From positions 4,092,001 through 4,156,000 of the forward strand of contig NC_007951.1 of NCBI RefSeq assembly GCF_000013645.1: a stretch of 64,000 nucleotides of DNA. Direction: 5' to 3'. Under the pieces are notes generated by a model. It was not told the DNA's origin. It saw nothing but the letters and a program-made list of their open reading frames with translations, and did no database searches. The translations under genes were made by a program, and so were the position numbers. Shown one piece after another: positions 55,753 through 63,633 of the stretch. Numbering within the stretch: position 1 is the first letter of the stretch; each line of letters begins with the position of its first letter. The DNA comes from Paraburkholderia xenovorans LB400. GTDB taxonomy: Bacteria > Pseudomonadota > Gammaproteobacteria > Burkholderiales > Burkholderiaceae.

Positions 55753-56184
55753 ATGAGCGATAACAGATATTCTTATTTTCAATATAGGAACATTTCGGCA
55801 GGCGAGTTGTTTTTCTTCGTCGCTCTCGATGAAACTCAAAAGCAACTCGGATTCGAAGACCTCGCCGCCGCTGCGGCGCTCCTACTCGGGCAAAACGATG
55901 TCCCTGTGGCGGGCAAGCTCGGCGGAGCCACAGCCGGAACGTCAGTTGTGTCGATGGCCGCGCGCAAGCTCTTGCCGTGGCAAGTGCGCTATCGCCTGCC
56001 CACAATCACGAGCGTCGGCGCGAGAAGGTTGAGAATCGCCTTCGCCCGGAACATCGGGGCCTTCGTTGGCCGCGCGATTCCCGTCGTCGGTGTCGTCGTA
56101 ATGGGCTATGACGCGTTTTTGATCGCGAGGCACACAGTCAACTCGTACAATCGCCTGGTGAAGCCGGAAGACCGGGTGCTTTGA
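55753..56184 (+). CDS. STM2901-family protein
   Basis: 143 residues. It resembles the STM2901 family known from Salmonella and other enterobacteria: NISAGELFFFVALDETQKQLGFEDLAAAAALLLGQNDVPVAGKLGGATAGTSVVS, then a C-terminal hydrophobic stretch ARNIGAFVGRAIPVVGVVVMGYDAFLIA (about 98-125) and NSYNRLVKPEDRVL. The function is unknown. The hydrophobic part could be a membrane hairpin. Its TGA overlaps the next ATG by one base (TGATG), so the DUF1493 gene is translationally coupled, and the two families are usually found together. Confidence 0.78.
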   Translation: MSDNRYSYFQYRNISAGELFFFVALDETQKQLGFEDLAAAAALLLGQNDVPVAGKLGGATAGTSVVSMAARKLLPWQVRYRLPTITSVGARRLRIAFARNIGAFVGRAIPVVGVVVMGYDAFLIARHTVNSYNRLVKPEDRVL

Positions 56185-56558
56185 TGAGCGAAACGAAAGA
56201 CGAGGTGTGGAAAAAGCTGGAAGCGTTTGCGCGCGAAGAACTCGGGAAGCCGATTTTCGGGCAGTTGCGCATTGAGCCCAACAGCAAGCTTGAAGACGAA
56301 TTGGGTCTGACCGGGACCGACGCTGTGGATTTCATCGACAAATGGGCGGAGCGGTTTGGCGTGGCGGCCGAGGGCTTTCCATACGACCGCTATTTTGGGC
56401 CCGAAGGACTCGATTTGATCGGCGCGGTCGCGTCGCTATTCTCAAAACGGGACCGGAAGGCCGCTGCGCAACCGCTGACCCTTGGCATGCTCGCCGACGC
56501 GATGCGCGCGGGCCGCTGGGACACCGCGGCGATCGAGGCGACGGCTCGCTCGGATTGA
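56184..56558 (+). CDS. DUF1493-family protein (acyl-carrier-protein-like)
   Basis: 124 residues. Matches DUF1493, a family related to acyl carrier proteins: SETKDEVWKKLEAFAREELGKPIFGQLRIEPNSKLEDELGLTGTDAVDFIDKWAERFGV. By eye, the ACP phosphopantetheine Ser aligns with Gly44 (TGTDAVDF), so it probably carries no pantetheine arm. The C-terminal 45 residues are Lys/Ala-rich and end with a short helix (TLGMLADAMRAGRWDTAAI). It is coupled to the STM2901-like gene upstream (1-base overlap). The function of the pair is unknown. Confidence 0.78.
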   Translation: MSETKDEVWKKLEAFAREELGKPIFGQLRIEPNSKLEDELGLTGTDAVDFIDKWAERFGVAAEGFPYDRYFGPEGLDLIGAVASLFSKRDRKAAAQPLTLGMLADAMRAGRWDTAAIEATARSD

Positions 56559-56752
56559 AGCGGGCGTCTTCCACAAGCGCTCGCATTCGTTCCGGCGCTT
56601 CACAGGGAAGCCGTCGAATTTAGACCAGCGGCGTTGCTCTCATTGGCTCGATCACATAAAAAACGGGGGGCGTGGAGTTGAGCGGGCCAACCGCAGGCCA
56701 AATAAAGCTATCGCCATAAACATGCCTCCTAATTTTTTGCCGGGAGATCAGC

Positions 56753-56872
56753 ATGCAAAAACAAGCAGGAACACGCTTTCCTTCGAAAGATATAACGCCA
56801 GTTCAAGGACTAATCTTTGTCGCCTTCCTATATGTGTTGTGTTTACTCGCGTGGTCGCAATACCGAGATTAA
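56753..56872 (+). CDS. Candidate 39-residue single-pass membrane protein
   Basis: Reads from an ATG with GGGAG 6 nt upstream to a TAA at 56870-56872. A polar, basic N-terminus of about 15 residues is followed by one hydrophobic helix (LIFVAFLYVLCLLAW, about 20-34) and a short polar tail. It lies 194 bp after the DUF1493 gene in the AT-rich part of the island, on the same strand. The ribosome-binding site and clean helix argue for translation. No homologue is recalled, so it remains a candidate. Confidence 0.42.
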   Translation: MQKQAGTRFPSKDITPVQGLIFVAFLYVLCLLAWSQYRD

Positions 56873-57291
56873 AACAATACGGACACCCGCAATCAGTTTG
56901 CAAAAATTGCACAACAAACGGCGAAGCCTACCGCCATTGATAGTCCCGCTTGTATTGCGAGCCCTCTTTTCCGTCAAAAATTTGATGAAGAAATTTTGCC
57001 AAGGGCCAAACCGCTGAATAATTTTAGTTAGCACCCATGCTCCTGCCATCATCAATGACGCCACGAACCATGCGACGTAATATTGGCAATCAAGCATGCA
57101 GAAGGTTTGTGTCGGTCGTCATTTTGATATTTATGAACTGATCTTAATGGAATCCCTTTGGGCCTCCCGGTCCGACTGGAACATCATCAGTCGTGATACT
57201 ATCAGTGAGCCGTTTTAGTTCGTACGAAATTCTGGCTAGCCATTGCCTAAGCGACTGATCTTGCTGGCAAAATCCCGGGAGTGTTTTACCC
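56873..57291. other. AT-rich right part of the island with no supported gene
   Basis: A minus-strand frame at 56843-57097 would encode a hydrophobic 84-residue protein but has no ribosome-binding site and overlaps the small membrane protein. A second minus-strand frame ending at 57144 has no start codon inside the island. Either may be a decayed remnant. Confidence 0.5.
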
Positions 57292-57310
57292 TCCGTGATT
57301 CGCCACCAGT
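57292..57310 (+). repeat. Attachment-site repeat, right copy (remnant of tRNA-Met 3' end)
   Basis: The second copy of TGATTCGCCACCAGT (57296-57310), matching the left copy over 19 bp with one mismatch. It is not part of any tRNA cloverleaf, so it marks the right edge of the insertion. Confidence 0.85.
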
Positions 57311-57315
57311 TGCAA

Positions 57316-57353
57316 AAAAAAGCCGCTGATCCGCAAGGTTCAGCGGCTTTTTT
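57316..57353 (+). terminator. Probable ancestral terminator of tRNA-Met, displaced by the island
   Basis: 14-bp perfect stem AAAAAAGCCGCTGA (57316-57329) / TCAGCGGCTTTTTT (57340-57353) ending in a T-run, 6 bp past the right att copy. This is the spacing expected for the tRNA before the island inserted. Confidence 0.88.
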
Positions 57354-57393
57354 GTTTTGGCTTTCCAAATCGCAACTTCAAGGAGGTTTCTTG

Positions 57394-57744
57394 ATGACGT
57401 TCCGCACCGCCATGCTCGCCGTGGCCACCGCTTCCATCACGTTTCTCGGCGGCACTGCCGCGTCGGCCGTTCAGGCCCAGACACCATCCGGCAGCCAGTG
57501 GCGCACGAGCTCGACCACCCTCTCCACGCTGCTGCAGGACGGCTACAAGATCGTCGCAGTCGTGAACGGCGCTCACGGCAACGCCGGCCCGGCCGACACG
57601 ATCTTCGTCCAGCGCGATCAGAGCGCCTTCAAATGTATCGACCCACAGCAGCCTGACGCGAAAACGAAAACGTCCGCCGCACCACCGGCATGTTTCGAAC
57701 TGGTGCCGCCGTCCGGAGCGGCCGCAGCCTCCGGAACGAACTAG
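57394..57744 (+). CDS. Small secreted protein of unknown function
   Basis: 116 residues. The ATG has a perfect AAGGAGG 7 nt upstream. The signal peptide MTFRTAMLAVATASITFLGGTAASAVQAQ is clear. The mature part of about 87 residues has two Cys (KCIDP and ACFEL) that could pair, and a Gly/Asn/His stretch (AVVNGAHGNAGPADTIFVQRD). No family is recognised; similar small periplasmic proteins occur in Burkholderiales. It is convergent with the phospholipase C gene. Confidence 0.82.
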   Translation: MTFRTAMLAVATASITFLGGTAASAVQAQTPSGSQWRTSSTTLSTLLQDGYKIVAVVNGAHGNAGPADTIFVQRDQSAFKCIDPQQPDAKTKTSAAPPACFELVPPSGAAAASGTN

Positions 57745-57774
57745 CCGCATTTATCCAGGCACGAGACAAAAAAA

Positions 57775-57799
57775 GGGAGTCAGCGCCAGGCTGACTCCC
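57775..57799. terminator. Terminator between convergent genes (phospholipase C side)
   Basis: 10-bp perfect stem GGGAGTCAGC/GCTGACTCCC with a 5-nt loop. On the minus strand it is followed by TTTTTTTGTC, so it mainly ends the phospholipase transcript. Confidence 0.88.
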
Positions 57800-57845
57800 T
57801 GTGAAGTGCCACTTCCTGCGCTCCTCGCGCGGTCCTGCTGCTGCC

Positions 57846-59987
57846 TTAACTCGTCACGCCCATTGCCGGGTCGCTGACGCTATCCTTGCCGGTTTCGATA
57901 CGGCCGGCAAAACGCCGCGAAAACCCACCGGCCGCGCTCAGCGTGAAGTCGTACCAGCCACCCACGGCGCCGGTCGACCAGTACGGCTCGACCTGCATGC
58001 CCGCCGGTACCGCGTACGTCCACGGACCGTCGCCGCGATACGCGTTCGAAGTCACCGTGACGTTGGCGACGGCATTGCCCGTATTCATGATCGTCAGATA
58101 GACGGCGTTGTTGACCACGTCGTAGCAAACGCGCACTTCCGGGTTCGGTCCGGTCGCCACCGTCGCGACATTTCCCTGAAACGAACGATGAAATCCGTTC
58201 GGTCCGAGCACCCACAGACTGTAGTTGCCCTGATCGTCGGCGAGCGCGCTCCATGAGTCCGACAGTTCCTTGCCGGCTTCGACGGTATAGCGGCGCGGCA
58301 CGCGGTCGAGATGCAACTGGTCGTACACATGGAAAACCGCGCCCGCCGTGCCTGTGTTGCTGAAGACCAGCCAGATCAGGCCATCCTGCACGTCGGCGTT
58401 GGCGCTCACGTGCAGCAGATACGGGAGCGCGCGCGACGGCCGCGACATCAGCACCTGCTGCGGCATCTGCTGACTGGCCGCCGACGGCACCGGCACCGCG
58501 CCGAGCGCGCTCTGCTGCGTGTTCTGTGCGTCCGCCTGAGCTTTGCTCGGGGCCGCCGGCAGCGAAGCCGGCGGCACGTCGTTCGGATTACGGAAGTTGA
58601 ATGCCGACGTGAGATCGCCGCACACCGCGCGGCGCCACGGGCTGATATTGGTTTCGGTCACACCGAAACGCTGCTCGAGGAAACGCAATACGGAAGTGTG
58701 ATCGAACACCTGCGAGTTCACCCAACCGCCGGTGCTCCACGGCGATACGACGAACATCGGCACGCGCGGCCCCGGGCCGAAACATTGTCCGTCCGGCACG
58801 ATCGGCGACGAATCGCCCGGCGGGTTGGTCTTCGTGAAATATTCGTACTGCGTGTCCACGGTCGACTTGCCGGCAAACGTGCCGTCCGCATTTTTGCTCG
58901 GCGCGTCGGGCGGCGGCATGTGATCGAAGAAGCAGTCGTTCTCGTCGTAATTGACGAACAGCACCGTCTTGCTCCACACGTCGGGGTTCGCGGTCAACGT
59001 GTCGAGCAGCAGTTGCAGATAGTAAGCGCCCTGCCCCGGCGTCGAGGCGCCGGGGTGTTCGCAGTACGCCTGCGGCGACACGATCCAGCTCACTTGCGGC
59101 ATCTGCCCCGCGGCGATGTCGTCTTTCAACGCCTGCAGGAAGCCGCCATCGGGCATCGTGTTACCGATGCCCTTGTACAGCGGCGCCACCGCTTCGAGCG
59201 ACTGCGTGTACGGCAGCAGCGGCGAGCCGGGCAGCGTCTCGTTGACCTTGCGATAGGTCGCGAAGCCGGCGAGCGAATTGTCCGTGTAGTTGTCCGGCAT
59301 GTTCTGGTAGACCTTCCAGCTCACGCCCGCGGCCTGCAGGCGCTCGGGATAAGTCGTCCACGTCAGGCCCGTGGCGGAAGCGCCGAGGCCATCCCAGCCG
59401 TCGTTGTTGACCACCGGATTGGCGCCCGCGCTCGCGCCGTTGGTGCCGGTCCACAGGAAAATGCGGTTGGAGTTGGTGCCGCCATGCAGCGAGCAGTGAT
59501 AGGCGTCGCAGATCGTGAACGCATTCGCCAACGCGACATGGAACGGCACGTCGGCCTGATTGAGATAACCCATCGACACGTCGCCCTTGGCCTTCGGCCA
59601 TTGCGTCATGCGTCCGCTGTCCCACGCCTGATGCGCGTCGCTCCACGAATGCGGGCCGCCGGCGAGCAGCGCGTTGCCTTGCGTGCTGTCGAGATGGAAC
59701 GGCAGCACGGTACGCGTCCCGTCGTTCTGCTGAAACACGGTCGTGCCGCCGGGCTGGGGAATCGTGAAGCGGTCGCTAAAGCCGCGCACGCCTGGCAGCG
59801 TGCCGAAATAATGGTCGAACGATCGATTCTCCTGCATGAAGATGACGACGTGCTGCACGTCGTTGATGGTGCCGGTCGTGTTGTTCGCGGGAATCGCCAG
59901 CGCGCGGCGAATCGCGGGTGGGAACAGGCCGAGCGCGGCAGCGCCCGCGGCGCTGCGCAGGAAGGTACGGCGGTCCAGTGAGGTCAT
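57846..59987 (-). CDS. plcN: Phosphocholine-specific phospholipase C, Tat-exported
   Basis: 713 residues of the bacterial phospholipase C / acid phosphatase family that cleaves phosphatidylcholine or sphingomyelin outside the cytoplasm. The twin-arginine signal is SLDRRTFLRSAAGAAALGLFPPAIRRALA. The catalytic region begins VVIFMQENRSFDHYFGTLPGVRGF, with metal ligands in NYDENDCFFDHMPPPDAP and the C-terminal domains rich in beta strands (PEVRVCYDVVNNAVYLTIMNTG). Length and layout fit PlcH/PlcN of Pseudomonas and the Burkholderia enzymes; plcN versus plcH cannot be decided here. It is the last gene of a leftward cluster with two lipoprotein genes. Confidence 0.92.
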   Translation of the reverse strand: MTSLDRRTFLRSAAGAAALGLFPPAIRRALAIPANNTTGTINDVQHVVIFMQENRSFDHYFGTLPGVRGFSDRFTIPQPGGTTVFQQNDGTRTVLPFHLDSTQGNALLAGGPHSWSDAHQAWDSGRMTQWPKAKGDVSMGYLNQADVPFHVALANAFTICDAYHCSLHGGTNSNRIFLWTGTNGASAGANPVVNNDGWDGLGASATGLTWTTYPERLQAAGVSWKVYQNMPDNYTDNSLAGFATYRKVNETLPGSPLLPYTQSLEAVAPLYKGIGNTMPDGGFLQALKDDIAAGQMPQVSWIVSPQAYCEHPGASTPGQGAYYLQLLLDTLTANPDVWSKTVLFVNYDENDCFFDHMPPPDAPSKNADGTFAGKSTVDTQYEYFTKTNPPGDSSPIVPDGQCFGPGPRVPMFVVSPWSTGGWVNSQVFDHTSVLRFLEQRFGVTETNISPWRRAVCGDLTSAFNFRNPNDVPPASLPAAPSKAQADAQNTQQSALGAVPVPSAASQQMPQQVLMSRPSRALPYLLHVSANADVQDGLIWLVFSNTGTAGAVFHVYDQLHLDRVPRRYTVEAGKELSDSWSALADDQGNYSLWVLGPNGFHRSFQGNVATVATGPNPEVRVCYDVVNNAVYLTIMNTGNAVANVTVTSNAYRGDGPWTYAVPAGMQVEPYWSTGAVGGWYDFTLSAAGGFSRRFAGRIETGKDSVSDPAMGVTS

Positions 59988-60107
59988 GTTTGGTGTGTTG
60001 GAATCGTCAGAATCTGTGCGCCCGGAGTGACCCCCTGCATGGCCGCCGTATTGGACGGCCAGAGGGTGGGAAGGTCGACGTGACAGGCGCACGCGGCAGT
60101 GGCTGCG

Positions 60108-60416
60108 TCAGGGCGCGCAGACGAGTTGCGTGTTCTGCAACGGTTGCGCGGCACTCGCCCCCGACGCGGCACACGCGCCTGAAGCGGGTGCCGCGACGAT
60201 CGCCACCGCCGCGCTCGCGCCGCCCGCGCCGCTGCTGCCGTTGCCTGAGCCGCTTGAGCCGCTTGAGCCGCCATCGCAGCCGGCCAGCGTGACGCACACC
60301 ACACACAAGGCCGCCGCTGCAAGCAGCCCGCGTTTCGCCGCCTCGCCGCAGCGCGCGAGAGCCTCGCCTATCTCATGCGCCTCGCGCACCTTCGAACAGG
60401 AAGTGGTCGGGTTCAT
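60108..60416 (-). CDS. Small Gly/Ser/Ala-rich lipoprotein
   Basis: 102 residues. An N-terminal stretch of about 28 residues precedes the hydrophobic core LLAAAALCVVCVTLAGC, a lipobox with Cys near residue 47. A Gly/Ser run (GGSSGSSGSGNGSSGAGG) and an Ala-rich C-terminus with two Cys follow. The Ser-Gly run is encoded partly by a 9-bp repeat. No family is recognised. It is 13 bp after the LamG-type gene and 120 bp before the phospholipase gene, probably in one operon. Confidence 0.65.
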   Translation of the reverse strand: MNPTTSCSKVREAHEIGEALARCGEAAKRGLLAAAALCVVCVTLAGCDGGSSGSSGSGNGSSGAGGASAAVAIVAAPASGACAASGASAAQPLQNTQLVCAP

Positions 60417-60429
60417 TGCGGAACTCCGT

Positions 60430-62517
60430 TTAATGGATCAGGGTGGAGAGCGGTTGCCCGGAACCGTAGACCGACTGCAACTCGGCTTCAGTGACGATAC
60501 GGGTCCAGAGCGCGAGATCGCTGAATGCCTGCACATCCGGCGGCGTGGCCGCGCACTCGCCAACGGTGTACGGCGGGCTGTCGTTACAGGCGTTCATGTA
60601 GTAGCGGCCCGTGCCGTCCTCATTGAGCCCGAACACGCCGAGACCTGGCAGCCTGGCGATGTTCACGCTCAACGTCTGGCCCAGCACCTTCTGCTCGCCC
60701 AGCACCGGGTCGAAGATGTACGCGTTGATCTTCTTCGCCGAGGTGTCGATGCTCAGCGCGAGATACGTCCATTTGTTCGCACTGACGTTCAGGCTGTTGA
60801 TGTCGTTGCGCGTGCTGCCATCGCCGACATTGAAGCGGATGTTGCAGCTCGTGCCCGAACCGGGGAACAGACCGATCGCGATGCCGGCATTGCCGCCCGA
60901 GTAGTAGTTCTTGTTCGAGAACACAGGCGTGCCATTACCCGTGAGATTCGCGCACGACGTGTAGAACCAGAAGCCGATCGTGAACTGCGCATGTGTCGTC
61001 ACGTCGTCGGTCTGCGCGAGCTTGTAGCCGTCGAAACCATTGCTGTCGACCGTATGCGTGTCGATCTGCAATCCCTTGCCGCCGAACGGGTCGGCGACCA
61101 GCGTGCCGGCGTCGGCGTCCGCGGCCCACGGACCCATCGTGCTGGCGCTCAGACGGTCCACCGGCGGCAGTGCGCCGAACGGGTAGTAGCTGCTCAACCC
61201 CGTGGTCAGCGTGGTGGCGAGCGGCGGCGGCGGGGGCGGCGGAGGCGGAGGTTGCACGTACACGACCTGGGTGATCGTCGAGAGCGGCGCGCCGCCGGCT
61301 GCCACCGTGTAGTTGAACGGATACACGCCGGTGGTCGTCAGACCGAGCTGGCTGTCGGTGTAGGTCGCCGTGCCGGCCGGCAGGCTCGCGATCACGCTGC
61401 CGTTGCGCAGCACGCTGATCGCGCCGCTGGCCGGCGCCGCCCACTTCAGCACGAGGCTGGCGTTGTCGCTGCCGGTCGTGCCGAGCAGTTGCGAGACCGG
61501 CGTGGCGCCGAGCAGTTGCCCGCCGTCGAGCGCATAGGACGCGGCGTCCGGCAGTGCGCCCTGATAGGCGAGCAGCGTCGGCGTGACGTCCGCGATGCTG
61601 GCGCGCGTGTAGAGCGCGGCCATCGTCGCCGGCGCGGCGGTGTTGCCGAGGCGCGCGTTCGGCGTCTGGTTCAGCGCGATAAAGCTGGTCGACTCAGCCC
61701 GAAGCGGCAATCCGTCGGTGCCGCCGGCCGCGTTCAGCCCGTGACCGGCGGTCACCATGACGAGCCAGCTCTCGTTGCTGCGTTTGGCGGTCTCGCCGAT
61801 CAACGTGCCGACCGCCGCATCCAGTTGCACCAGCGTGTTCGCGTAGTTCGTCGATGCGAGGCCGGCGTTGAGCGCCGCGTCCTGCGCCGAATGGTATTGC
61901 GCGACCACGAACGAATAGCCGTTGCCGATCATGCCGGCGCCGGTCTGCGTCACACAGGTATCGACCGATGCGCAGTTCACCAGCGTGTTCAGATAGCCGG
62001 CATTCTGATCCGGGTTCAACAGGGTCGCGAGGCTTCCCGAATCGACGACCGCACCCGTCGAACCGGCGCCCGCGCTCCTGAGCATCTGGAACACGGTGCT
62101 GCTGTGCAGAGCCTGATTGGGTGCGTCGGAATTGATCTGGTGGCGGTCCGCCCACGTGCCGGTGAGCACCGAAGCCCAGCCGGGCGTGTCGAGGTTCGGC
62201 TGCTGCGACAGCGTGCCGTTGACGCCGCCGCTATAGGCGGGCGCCACAGTCAGTTTGGCGAGATTCGGCAGCTTGCCGCCGGCGATGCCGGCACTCAGCG
62301 CGCTATACGTCACGCCGTCGAGTTCGATCAGCAGCATTTTTCTGGCGGGCGGCGCCGTGACTGCCGGTGTGCTGGCGGGGGTGCCGCCCGCACCGTTGTT
62401 GACGTTCCCGCTGTCCGACTGCGAAACGCCGCCGCAGCCGCTCAGCGCCGCCGTCGCGCCGAGAGCGCCGAGCAGCGCCAGGCCGCATGCGAATTGCGCC
62501 ACGGTGTGCCGTGTCAT
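60430..62517 (-). CDS. Lipoprotein with alkaline-phosphatase-like fold, poly-Pro hinge and C-terminal LamG-like domain
   Basis: 695 residues. The lipobox is LSGC (Cys28). Residues about 58-345 follow the alkaline phosphatase / phosphodiesterase superfamily: LLIELDGVTYSAL (Asp67), NLDTPGWASVLTGTWADRHQI (Thr111 as candidate nucleophile) and a late TAGHG. A linker domain, ten consecutive Pro (423-432) and a concanavalin-like/LamG domain (about 440-690, with GFWFYTS and WTYLALSIDTSAKKINAYI) follow. Some metal ligands seem changed: the usual D-H-G near 258 reads G258-H259-G260, and D213 lacks the His at +4. It is the first gene of the cluster leading to phospholipase C. Confidence 0.82.
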   Translation of the reverse strand: MTRHTVAQFACGLALLGALGATAALSGCGGVSQSDSGNVNNGAGGTPASTPAVTAPPARKMLLIELDGVTYSALSAGIAGGKLPNLAKLTVAPAYSGGVNGTLSQQPNLDTPGWASVLTGTWADRHQINSDAPNQALHSSTVFQMLRSAGAGSTGAVVDSGSLATLLNPDQNAGYLNTLVNCASVDTCVTQTGAGMIGNGYSFVVAQYHSAQDAALNAGLASTNYANTLVQLDAAVGTLIGETAKRSNESWLVMVTAGHGLNAAGGTDGLPLRAESTSFIALNQTPNARLGNTAAPATMAALYTRASIADVTPTLLAYQGALPDAASYALDGGQLLGATPVSQLLGTTGSDNASLVLKWAAPASGAISVLRNGSVIASLPAGTATYTDSQLGLTTTGVYPFNYTVAAGGAPLSTITQVVYVQPPPPPPPPPPLATTLTTGLSSYYPFGALPPVDRLSASTMGPWAADADAGTLVADPFGGKGLQIDTHTVDSNGFDGYKLAQTDDVTTHAQFTIGFWFYTSCANLTGNGTPVFSNKNYYSGGNAGIAIGLFPGSGTSCNIRFNVGDGSTRNDINSLNVSANKWTYLALSIDTSAKKINAYIFDPVLGEQKVLGQTLSVNIARLPGLGVFGLNEDGTGRYYMNACNDSPPYTVGECAATPPDVQAFSDLALWTRIVTEAELQSVYGSGQPLSTLIH

Positions 62518-62615
62518 GTTGGTCCTCTCTTCGATGCCGATGTGCGCCGGACCATCCGGCGAGTCGATGCAACGATAGGGACCGTGGACGACGAGGGTAT
62601 GTCGTTCTGCGCAAG

Positions 62616-63515
62616 CTAGCCGATAACGGCATCAGCTTTTTTTGTGGGCTGCCGGGTGCAACCGTCGACGTCGGCCATGAACGAGGTGATCAGACGCGAA
62701 CCGGCTCGCGCCTGCAGGTAATACAGGTACTCCTGCAGGATCGGTGCATCGGTTTCGAGAGGAACCTGCCGCAGATCGGGATGCGCCGGCGCTTCGCCGA
62801 GCGGCATCAGCGTACAGCCCATGTTGTGGCGGATCGCTTCGTAGATTGCTTCACGGCTGCCGATCTCGATCAGCACGGCCGGCTGCACGCCGATCCGCTT
62901 GAGCGCCATCTCGGTCGCCTCGCGGGTGCGCGAACCGGCTTCGCGCAACAGCAGCGTATGCGCGGCGACATCGGCGAGCCTGACCGTTTTCTGCGCGGCG
63001 AGCGGATGCCTGCAATGCGCGACGACGACAAGCGGGTCGTCGGCAATCGTGCGGCGTGCGAAACGCGGGTCGTCAACGCGCTGCGACGACACGGCCAGAT
63101 CGACGCGGAAGTCGAGCAGCGCATCGAGAATCTGCTGCGAGTTACCGATTTCGACGCAAATCTTCACGGCGGGATAGTGGCGATGAAACGCCGCGATGGC
63201 CGGCAGAATGTAGTAAGGCCCGGTCGCGCCGACCCGCAGATTGCCGGCTGCCAGCTCACGCTCGTTGCGCAGCGTGAAGTCGATGTCGCTCTCGATCTGC
63301 TGCATCCGGTCGATCAGCGGCATCAACGCGGCGCCCGCGTCGGTCAGATCGAAGCGGCTGCCGCGCCGGTGGAACAGCTCGACGCCATACTGCTTTTCGA
63401 GTTGCTGGATACGCGCCGTGATGGTCGGCTGACTGACTTCGAGACGCTTCGCGGCGGCGGTCACACTGCCCTGCCGGACAGTTTCGTAAAAGGCGACCAG
63501 AAGCGGAGCGAGCAT
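62616..63515 (-). CDS. LysR-family transcriptional regulator
   Basis: 299 residues. The N-terminal winged helix reads LLVAFYETVRQGSVTAAAKRLEVSQPTITARIQQLEKQYGVELFHRRGSRFDLTDAGAAL, and a periplasmic-binding-protein-like effector domain follows (LRVGATGPYYILPAIAAFHRHYP). It resembles regulators linked to phosphonate (2-aminoethylphosphonate) use, but this is a loose resemblance. It lies 98 bp upstream of the phosphatase/LamG gene on the same strand, so it could control that cluster or be co-transcribed with it. Confidence 0.9.
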   Translation of the reverse strand: MLAPLLVAFYETVRQGSVTAAAKRLEVSQPTITARIQQLEKQYGVELFHRRGSRFDLTDAGAALMPLIDRMQQIESDIDFTLRNERELAAGNLRVGATGPYYILPAIAAFHRHYPAVKICVEIGNSQQILDALLDFRVDLAVSSQRVDDPRFARRTIADDPLVVVAHCRHPLAAQKTVRLADVAAHTLLLREAGSRTREATEMALKRIGVQPAVLIEIGSREAIYEAIRHNMGCTLMPLGEAPAHPDLRQVPLETDAPILQEYLYYLQARAGSRLITSFMADVDGCTRQPTKKADAVIG

Positions 63516-63633
63516 GGAAGGGTCGAAGGAAAACTTTCAATTTATTACCGCGACAAGGCAATTTCGTTACGGGCGATTTTATTTCCGTAAGCCGGGCCGC
63601 CGGCCGGCTCGCACCTGCCGCAACCGTCCTGCA

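Noticed and set aside
56843..57097. 84-residue hydrophobic minus-strand frame in the island
   Set aside because: No ribosome-binding site, overlaps the better-supported 39-residue frame, and the second half has no coherent pattern. It may be a remnant, but I cannot support it as a gene.
57144..57368. Minus-strand frame crossing the right att copy and terminator
   Set aside because: Its only ATG lies beyond the terminator outside the island, and no start exists within the island. Joining the island ends in a circle puts a stop codon just upstream.
60241..60272. 9-bp repeats (TTGAGCCGC) considered as a regulatory or CRISPR-like array
   Set aside because: They lie inside a coding region and encode the Ser/Gly run of the small lipoprotein; there are no spacers.
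60130..62619. 829-codon plus-strand frame opposite the LamG lipoprotein
   Set aside because: Arg/Ala/Val-rich shadow; the minus strand has a lipobox and recognisable folds.
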